From: Granulosicoccaceae bacterium
GTDB taxonomy: Bacteria > Pseudomonadota > Gammaproteobacteria > Granulosicoccales > Granulosicoccaceae
Assembly: GCA_023301405.1 (NCBI GenBank)
Contig: JALZUX010000349.1
Location: 1-12,209 of the forward strand
Direction: 5' to 3'
DNA: 12,209 bases
Part shown: piece after piece, positions 7,272 through 12,209 of the stretch
How positions within the stretch are numbered: position 1 is the stretch's first letter
Layout of the letters: each line of letters opens with the position of its first letter
The notes under the pieces: generated by a model
The model's database searches: none
The model's input: the letters and a program-made list of their open reading frames with translations, nothing else
What the model was told of the DNA's origin: nothing
Program-made: the position numbers and the translations under genes

Positions 7272-8240
7272 TTACATATGTTGATTATGAGCAAACCATT
7301 GTCGGGCGGATGTTTCATCGTTTGCAATGGCCAATTTCAGATCATCGAATGAGTCAAATTTTTTCTCGTCACGAATTCTGTGTAAAAACTCTACCCTAAG
7401 CCGTTTGCCGTACAGGTCTGCAGAATAATCGAGCAGGTGAACTTCAAGCGTTACACGAGTGCCATCGACGGTAGGTTTTGACCCCAGATTGGCTATCCCG
7501 GGTAGCGATGCTACCGGTGTAGTAACTGTTTTGTAGATTGGTTCATCAATGGTTACATTGACCGCAAAAACGCCTTTAAGTGGTAGTTTAGTACTTTGAA
7601 GAGTGATATTCGCCGTTGGAAAGCCAATCGTTCTCCCCAGTTGCGCACCGTATTCTACCAGCCCCTGTAAAGCATAGTGCCTGCCCAGCAAAGTTGCCGC
7701 AGTATCGAGATCTCCGCCTTGCAGTAATTTTCTGATTCGAGTGCTGGATATTCTCTCGTCTTTATAACAATGGGTTTCAGATTGTTGCAGCGTGAAGCCG
7801 TGTGTTTCGCTGGCGAGCTTGAGCATGTCAAAGTTGCCTTCGCGATTGTGTCCAAATCTGAAGTCATCACCAACCAGCAAGTGCTTAACCTGTAAACCAC
7901 TGATCAGAACTTTCTGGATAAAATCTGATGCACTGGTGTTGGCTAGACGCCGGTCAAATGGCAATACCAGCAATTGTTGTACATTGTGCTGCGCAAGGGC
8001 ACGGTATTTCTCACGGAGATTAGTGAGCCTAGTGGGGGCTCTCTCTGCCGGTGCGAAAAATTCTACCGGCAATGGCTCAAAGCTGATGACACAGGCAGGG
8101 CGACTCGACTGTTGTGCTTTCCTGCGCACTGCCTCAATGACCTGTTGATGGCCAATATGTACACCGTCAAAATTACCAATGGTTGCCGCACAACCCTGAT
8201 GACGAGGGTGGATGTTGTGCAGGCCGCGAATTAATTCCAA
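7272..8240 (-). CDS. ribF: Bifunctional riboflavin kinase / FAD synthetase
   Basis: Phosphorylates riboflavin to FMN and adenylates FMN to FAD in the cytoplasm. The 322 residues carry the two expected domains. The N-terminal FAD synthetase domain (about 1-180) has [10 protein letters not shown] at 22-31, a [11 protein letters not shown] segment at 125-135 and ISSTRIR at 164-170. The C-terminal riboflavin kinase domain (about 185-310) has [11 protein letters not shown] at 202-212, NLGSKPT at 251-257 and LEVHLLD at 265-271 with the likely catalytic Glu266. The start is TTG with GGAA about 8 bases upstream; it gives the [25 protein letters not shown] opening seen in Pseudomonas-type RibF, and there is no ATG alternative. 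The murJ stop lies 15 bp upstream, so the genes are co-transcribed. Confidence 0.97.
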   Translation of the reverse strand: MELIRGLHNIHPRHQGCAATIGNFDGVHIGHQQVIEAVRRKAQQSSRPACVISFEPLPVEFFAPAERAPTRLTNLREKYRALAQHNVQQLLVLPFDRRLANTSASDFIQKVLISGLQVKHLLVGDDFRFGHNREGNFDMLKLASETHGFTLQQSETHCYKDERISSTRIRKLLQGGDLDTAATLLGRHYALQGLVEYGAQLGRTIGFPTANITLQSTKLPLKGVFAVNVTIDEPIYKTVTTPVASLPGIANLGSKPTVDGTRVTLEVHLLDYSADLYGKRLRVEFLHRIRDEKKFDSFDDLKLAIANDETSARQWFAHNQHM

Positions 8241-8255
8241 AGCGGGTGTTCCGGT

Positions 8256-9887
8256 TTACGAGTTAAAAGTAGTGCTATTCGTTTTTGCTATCAGCAGATC
8301 CCGTGGACGAACCCCTGTGATAAGCAAAGCGCCAACATAAACAGCAATAGCAGCGGCGATTATACCGGCTAAAGTTGATGCACGTTGGCCCGCCTGCATA
8401 GCGAACCATTGATTCGACGCTGGCGATAATAATGAAATTGCGATTGCCATGCACAATGTGGCTAAGGTGGCGCTTCGGATTACCCGGAAAGTCTGCTGGC
8501 GAGGGGTGAATACATCTTCTCGTCGCAGCTGGCGAAACAACAGAAACGCCTGTTGGTTAGCAGACAGTGCGGTGGCCAGTGCTAGCCCGGCGTGCGGTGC
8601 CGGAATTGCCATCCAGACCATACCGCCGACCAGTATCACGTTATAAAACATGTTACTTATCATGGCGATAATTCCGATACGGACTGGGGTTTTGGTGTTT
8701 TGTCGGGCAAAAAAGCCAGGTGCCAGTATTTTAATAAGAATGAATCCCGGTAAGGCCAAAGAGTAGGCGCGTAGGCTCCAAGCAGACATTTGGACGTCTT
8801 GATCACTGAACTCGCCATAGCCGAATAAAGTCGACAGCATGGGGGCAGAGAGTAAAAACAAACCTGCTGTGCATGGCAGCGCAATGAATAACCCCAGCCT
8901 GACACCCCAATCTAAGGTGTCTTTGAATTCGTTTTGGTTCTGGTTTGCGTGAATAGAGGACAGTCGCGGAAGAATCACGGTGGCGATAGCGATGCCAAAC
9001 AGGCCGAGTGGAAATTCAACCAGTCGGTCTGCGTAGTAGAGCCAACTAACGCTGCCTGCTACTAAAAATGACGCAATGATGGTGTCTAGCAACAAATTGA
9101 TTTGTGCCACCGAAGAACCGACAATAGCGGGCACCATAAGCGTCAAGATTTTTTTGACACCGCTGTCTTGCCAGCCCCACTTGGGCAACACTAGAAGCCC
9201 AAGCTTATGAAGAGATGGGAGCTGAAACAGCAGTTGCACAAGGCCTGCTGCAAATACGCCCCAGGCCAGTGCCATAATTGGCACTGGAAAGAAGCGTGTG
9301 CCCCACAGCGCGGCAGTGATCAGGCATATATTTAGAAATACCGGGGTAAACGCCGGTACCGCAAAGCGTTGAAAAGAATTCAGTACGCCGCCCGAGTAGG
9401 CGACCAAAGATATAAAAAACAGATAGGGGAACGTGATTCGCAGCATAGTCGCCGTGAGTTCACGGCGTTCGTCATCGGCCTCGAAACCGGGTGCGAATAC
9501 GCTCACCAGCGCCGGGGCGAATATTGACCCCAATACGCTGAGAATAATAAGTATCAGGCCTAGGGTGCCACTCACCCGCGCTGCCAGGCTCAGCAATTCC
9601 GCGCGACTTCGGGTCTCCTTGTATTCCGTGAACACTGGCACAAACGATTGGGCAAATGCACCTTCGGCAAACAGCCTGCGCAGAAAGTTGGGAATTTTAA
9701 ACGCAACAAAAAACGCATCGGTGAGTGGCCCGGCGCCCAGCACAATCGCAAACACTTGATCCCGAACAAAACCAAGCACCCGTGATAGCAGAGTCATGGC
9801 GCTGACAATGCTGCCTGAGCGAATCAGTGACGCCGATGTTTTTTTGTGATTGCGCGTTGGTGGCGGGGAATTATTGGAATTATTCAA
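8256..9887 (-). CDS. murJ: Lipid II flippase MurJ
   Basis: A multi-spanning inner-membrane protein of the MOP superfamily that flips the peptidoglycan precursor lipid II to the periplasmic side. The 543 residues hold many hydrophobic segments, consistent with the family's 14 helices. Residues known to matter in E. coli are present with an 18-residue offset: Arg36 and Arg42 (SRVLGFVRD), Asp57 (TDAFF), Arg70-Arg71 (NFLRRLFAEGAF) and Arg288 (YYADRLVEFPLGLFG). The extra N-terminus is Asn/Ser/Pro/Lys-rich and precedes the first helix. The start is TTG at 9887-9885; the frame is bounded by an upstream TAG and has no ATG before helix 1 (Met31 would cut into it), and no Shine-Dalgarno is visible. It heads the murJ-ribF-ileS-lspA operon and diverges from rpsT. 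Confidence 0.96.
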   Translation of the reverse strand: MNNSNNSPPPTRNHKKTSASLIRSGSIVSAMTLLSRVLGFVRDQVFAIVLGAGPLTDAFFVAFKIPNFLRRLFAEGAFAQSFVPVFTEYKETRSRAELLSLAARVSGTLGLILIILSVLGSIFAPALVSVFAPGFEADDERRELTATMLRITFPYLFFISLVAYSGGVLNSFQRFAVPAFTPVFLNICLITAALWGTRFFPVPIMALAWGVFAAGLVQLLFQLPSLHKLGLLVLPKWGWQDSGVKKILTLMVPAIVGSSVAQINLLLDTIIASFLVAGSVSWLYYADRLVEFPLGLFGIAIATVILPRLSSIHANQNQNEFKDTLDWGVRLGLFIALPCTAGLFLLSAPMLSTLFGYGEFSDQDVQMSAWSLRAYSLALPGFILIKILAPGFFARQNTKTPVRIGIIAMISNMFYNVILVGGMVWMAIPAPHAGLALATALSANQQAFLLFRQLRREDVFTPRQQTFRVIRSATLATLCMAIAISLLSPASNQWFAMQAGQRASTLAGIIAAAIAVYVGALLITGVRPRDLLIAKTNSTTFNS

Positions 9888-9923
9888 CGTAATTACACAG
9901 TTGTGGCTGTTGTGGACACAAAT

Positions 9924-9954
9924 TGTATAAAATACCTGCTAGCACAGTTGACAA
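9924..9954 (-). promoter_or_regulatory. Possible promoter for the murJ operon
   Basis: On the minus strand TTGTCA (9954-9949) could be a -35 box and TATACA (9929-9924) a -10 box, with a long 19-base spacer; TTTATA gives 17 but matches less well. The -35 is read from the same bases as the rpsT -35 on the other strand. Transcription would begin around 9917, leaving a leader of about 30 bases. The spacing makes this a moderate call. Confidence 0.35.
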
Positions 9955-9976
9955 TGAATTACCCACAAACGATACT
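9948..9976 (+). promoter_or_regulatory. Sigma70-type promoter of rpsT
   Basis: A perfect TTGACA (9948-9953), a 17-base spacer and GATACT (9971-9976, four of six consensus bases). Transcription should begin near 9983, giving a leader of about 33 bases. An 8-bp palindrome TGCTAGCA lies just upstream at 9937-9944. Strength and position suit a ribosomal protein gene. Confidence 0.7.
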
Positions 9977-10015
9977 GTTCAGTTGTATTTTGCACATGTC
10001 ATCCAGGAGACAGAG

Positions 10016-10276
10016 TTGGCAAACTCCCCCCAAGCGAAAAAACGTGCCCGTCAGGCGGAAAATCACCGTGTTCGTAACGCTGGAATGCGTTCGATGATGC
10101 GCACCCACGTGAAAAGAGTTGTGTACGCAATCGAAGCCGGTGATAAAACTGCCGCGCAAGATGCTTACAAAGCTGCAGTGCCTGTTCTCGACAGTATGGC
10201 GAGAAAAGGCCTGGTGCACAAAAACAAAGCGGCAAGACATAAAAGCCGTCTTAATGAGCAAATTCGCGCACTTTAA
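10016..10276 (+). CDS. rpsT: 30S ribosomal protein S20
   Basis: An 86-residue, strongly basic protein that binds 16S rRNA in the small subunit and helps its assembly. It matches the family throughout: [17 protein letters not shown], then [25 protein letters not shown], and the diagnostic [16 protein letters not shown]. The start is TTG at 10016-10018, set by the conserved second residue and by AGGAGA at 10005-10010, five bases upstream. A longer in-frame reading from 9923 is rejected because it would start upstream of the promoter. E. coli rpsT also starts with UUG, where the weak start takes part in S20 autoregulation; the same may apply here. The gene is monocistronic, diverging from murJ and converging on proB with 26 bp between stop codons. 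Confidence 0.97.
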   Translation: MANSPQAKKRARQAENHRVRNAGMRSMMRTHVKRVVYAIEAGDKTAAQDAYKAAVPVLDSMARKGLVHKNKAARHKSRLNEQIRAL

Positions 10277-10287
10277 GTATTGTTGTT

Positions 10288-10327
10288 CCGCGATAGCATG
10301 GTTTACATTGAAACCATGACATCGCGG
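10288..10327. terminator. Large hairpin between convergent rpsT and proB, overlapping the proB 3' end
   Basis: CCGCGAT (10288-10294) pairs with ATCGCGG (10321-10327), and inside it CATGGTTT (10297-10304) pairs with AAACCATG (10311-10318). The result is 15 bp with a two-by-two internal loop and a six-base ACATTG loop. It starts 11 bp past the rpsT stop and includes the last codons and stop of proB. Only a broken TTAATGATTT follows on the plus strand and none on the minus, so it is a weak or factor-aided terminator, or a stabiliser of both 3' ends. Confidence 0.55.
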
Positions 10328-11421
10328 TTAATGATTTCTGGCTCGTAGATATACCCAAGCAGTTGCTCAATTTCACGGCTATGGTGTCCCAGAATTTGTT
10401 GTATTTCTTTTGAGCTGTAATTGACCAGCCCACGAGCGATCTCAGTGCCATCTGCGCTGATGCAAGAAACCAGCTGACCTCTATAGAAAATCCCTGTTGA
10501 TGCGGTGATACCAATGGCTAGCAAACTGGCTGTGCCCGTTTCAAGTTTAGTTTGAGCCCCTTGATCCACTACCAGTGTTCCACGAACTTTGAGCTGATTT
10601 GCCAGCCATCGCTTGCGCGCGTCAAGTGTTAGAGTTCCCGAGGTCAGGTACGTCCCCACAGGCTCTCCAGAGAGTAGTCTCAGCAAGACGTCGGGTTCCC
10701 GCCCATTGGCGATAATGGTGTCGGTGCCAGCGCGCGAGGCGCGTTGCGCGGCCAGAATTTTAGTCGTCATACCTCCACTGCCGACGCTACTGCCGCTGGG
10801 CCCTGCCATTTTCAATAAGTTTTTGTCATCAGCCTTAGCTGTTGATATTAGGCGGGCATCGGTGTGGTGGCGTGGGTCCTTATCGAAAAGGCCCTGCTGG
10901 TCGGTTAAAATGATCAGTTTTTCGGCTTGTATCAGGTCAGCAACTAAGGCGGCTAGGTTATCGTTGTCGCCAAAGCGAATTTCATCGGTGGTGACGGTGT
11001 CATTTTCGTTAACGACTGGCAGTACCTGCAAATTTAACAGCGTGGCCAGTGTTGCACGGGCGTTTAAGTAGCGGGTGCGATCACTCAAATCTTCGTGAGT
11101 AAGTAGAATTTGAGCGGCGGAAATATTGTGCCGTTGAAGCTCCGATTCATAAGTCTGAACCAAGCCCATCTGACCTACTGCGGCGGCGGCCTGCAATTGG
11201 TGTATGTCAGTGGGTCTGCTGTCCCAATTGAGCCTGTGCATGCCTTCGGCAATTGATCCGGAAGACACCAACACTATTTCCAGCCCGTCTGTCATAAGCT
11301 GCGCAAACTGCGTACACCAGTGACGTATGTTGTCGAGGTTTAAGCCCGTATTGTCGGCAGTGATCAAGGCACTGCCGATTTTAATGACCCATCTTGTGGG
11401 TCGAGTATCGCCTGATGTCAT
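10303..11421 (-). CDS. proB: Glutamate 5-kinase
   Basis: Catalyses ATP-dependent phosphorylation of glutamate, the first step of proline synthesis. The 372 residues match the E. coli enzyme (367) and include both domains. The amino acid kinase domain (about 8-260) has KIGSAL at 14-19, [11 protein letters not shown] at 51-61, PVVNENDTV at 135-143, [12 protein letters not shown] at 150-161, [12 protein letters not shown] at 172-183 and GSGGMTTKI at 214-222. The C-terminal PUA domain lies about 278-355. The start is ATG, overlapping the obgE stop as ATGA, so translation is coupled to obgE. proA is not adjacent, which is usual when proB follows obgE. Feedback inhibition by proline is expected from family. 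The last codons fall within the hairpin shared with rpsT. Confidence 0.97.
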   Translation of the reverse strand: MTSGDTRPTRWVIKIGSALITADNTGLNLDNIRHWCTQFAQLMTDGLEIVLVSSGSIAEGMHRLNWDSRPTDIHQLQAAAAVGQMGLVQTYESELQRHNISAAQILLTHEDLSDRTRYLNARATLATLLNLQVLPVVNENDTVTTDEIRFGDNDNLAALVADLIQAEKLIILTDQQGLFDKDPRHHTDARLISTAKADDKNLLKMAGPSGSSVGSGGMTTKILAAQRASRAGTDTIIANGREPDVLLRLLSGEPVGTYLTSGTLTLDARKRWLANQLKVRGTLVVDQGAQTKLETGTASLLAIGITASTGIFYRGQLVSCISADGTEIARGLVNYSSKEIQQILGHHSREIEQLLGYIYEPEIINRDVMVSM

Positions 11422-12209
11422 GCCGGTGGGTTGTTGTCATCATCGGTTGGGCGGCTGTTCGGAATTGTTAAAACCGGGGCTTCTTCTTCGAAGGCTTCCG
11501 GGTTGTCTCGTGCCTCCTGTTCACGACGCTCAAGGTATTCCATGATATCGGTGCATAGCTGGCGGGTGCCTCTGCCGTCAACCGCCGACACGCTGTACCA
11601 AGGGTCTTGCCATTCAAGGGCACTTAGTGTCTCTTCGATCTTCTGTTGCCAGACGTCTTCTGGCATGAGATCCATTTTGTTGAAAACAACCCAGCGCGGT
11701 TTGTTCAGCAGGCCCGAGCCAAACTTTTCAAGTTCGTGCAATAATTTTACAGCACCTGATGCGGGATCGTGTTCATCAAACGGTGCGAGGTCAATCACAT
11801 GCAGCAATAGGCCCGTGCGTGACAAGTGTCGCAGAAACCGAATGCCCAGTCCTTGCCCTTCGGCCGCACCTTCAATCAAGCCTGGAATGTCTGCCATGAC
11901 GAAGCTTCGATGTGCTTCGATGCTGACAACGCCAAGATTGGGATGTAAGGTAGTGAACGGATAATCGGCGACCCGCGGCTTGGCTGCGGAAACTTTACGA
12001 ATCAGCGAGGACTTGCCGGCGTTTGGATAGCCCAGAAGGCCAACGTCTGCCAGTAGCTTGAGTTCTAGCAGTAGGTCCCGGCGTTCACCGGGTGTGCCGT
12101 GAGTGGTTTTTCTAGGCGCCCGGTTGGTAGAGCTTTTGAAGCGTGCGTTGCCAAGACCGTGAACACCGCCGGTGGCTACCAGTATTTTTTCACCGTCGCT
12201 TTTGAGGTC
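11418..12209 (-). CDS. obgE: Obg-family GTPase (5' end cut by window)
   Basis: An essential GTPase that binds the 50S subunit and acts in ribosome assembly and stress response. The visible 263 residues include the end of the glycine-rich Obg domain ([19 protein letters not shown], close to the E. coli GGWHGLGN form), then the G domain: G1 GYPNAGKSS at 60-68 of the fragment, switch I with [13 protein letters not shown]3 [12 protein letters not shown] at 107-118, G4 NKMD at 177-180 and a G5 SAVDG near 208-212. The acidic C-terminal tail is shorter than in E. coli. About 120 N-terminal residues lie outside the window. The stop TGA overlaps the proB ATG by 4 bp. In relatives rplU and rpmA lie upstream. 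Confidence 0.97.
   Translation of the reverse strand, partial: DLKSDGEKILVATGGVHGLGNARFKSSTNRAPRKTTHGTPGERRDLLLELKLLADVGLLGYPNAGKSSLIRKVSAAKPRVADYPFTTLHPNLGVVSIEAHRSFVMADIPGLIEGAAEGQGLGIRFLRHLSRTGLLLHVIDLAPFDEHDPASGAVKLLHELEKFGSGLLNKPRWVVFNKMDLMPEDVWQQKIEETLSALEWQDPWYSVSAVDGRGTRQLCTDIMEYLERREQEARDNPEAFEEEAPVLTIPNSRPTDDDNNPPA

Noticed and set aside
9923..10015. In-frame N-terminal extension of rpsT
   Set aside because: It would begin upstream of the promoter, and family length and AGGAGA place the start at the TTG at 10016.
11431..11964. Plus-strand frame of 177 codons within obgE
   Set aside because: It is antisense to a clearly conserved GTPase domain; its Ser/Arg-rich product is typical of a shadow frame.

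Overview
The window reads as a chromosomal segment of a gammaproteobacterium with moderate GC content (high 40s percent by eye). The best argument is gene order: obgE-proB, then convergent rpsT, then divergent murJ-ribF-ileS-lspA, an arrangement familiar from Pseudomonas and its relatives. The proteins also look gammaproteobacterial, for example an IleS opening close to the E. coli form, MurJ arginines at E. coli-equivalent places, and an rpsT that starts with UUG as in E. coli. I cannot name a genus.

Right part (about 3.8-12.2 kb): housekeeping core. obgE (5' end outside the window) overlaps proB by 4 bp on the minus strand. proB converges on rpsT across a large hairpin at 10288-10327. rpsT has a good sigma70-type promoter and diverges from murJ, and the two -35 boxes are read face to face from the same bases. 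murJ, ribF, ileS and lspA follow on the minus strand with gaps of 15, 38 and 52 bp and look like one operon. It supplies the lipid II flippase, the FMN/FAD-making enzyme, isoleucyl-tRNA synthetase and the lipoprotein signal peptidase. The usual next genes fkpB and ispH are not seen; a weak 80-codon reading frame and about 180 bp of non-coding DNA lie there instead.

Left part (1-3.4 kb): accessory, all minus strand. It holds an HDOD-domain protein with a degenerate cyclic-nucleotide-binding-like N-terminus, a LEA/WHy-domain putative lipoprotein, a small SAM-dependent methyltransferase of the PmtA-like type, and directly after its stop codon a two-helix membrane protein with a PH-like N-terminal stretch that runs off the window. 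The genes are separated by non-coding gaps, some carrying inverted repeats. One gap (1858-2103) has a strong intrinsic terminator pointing in the plus direction with no plus-strand gene before it.

No mobile elements, CRISPR arrays, tRNA or rRNA genes were seen. Seven of ten visible gene starts are GTG or TTG. I see no clearly new multi-gene system; the most open points are the orphan terminator with possible small RNA, the truncated membrane protein coupled to the methyltransferase, and the region downstream of lspA.
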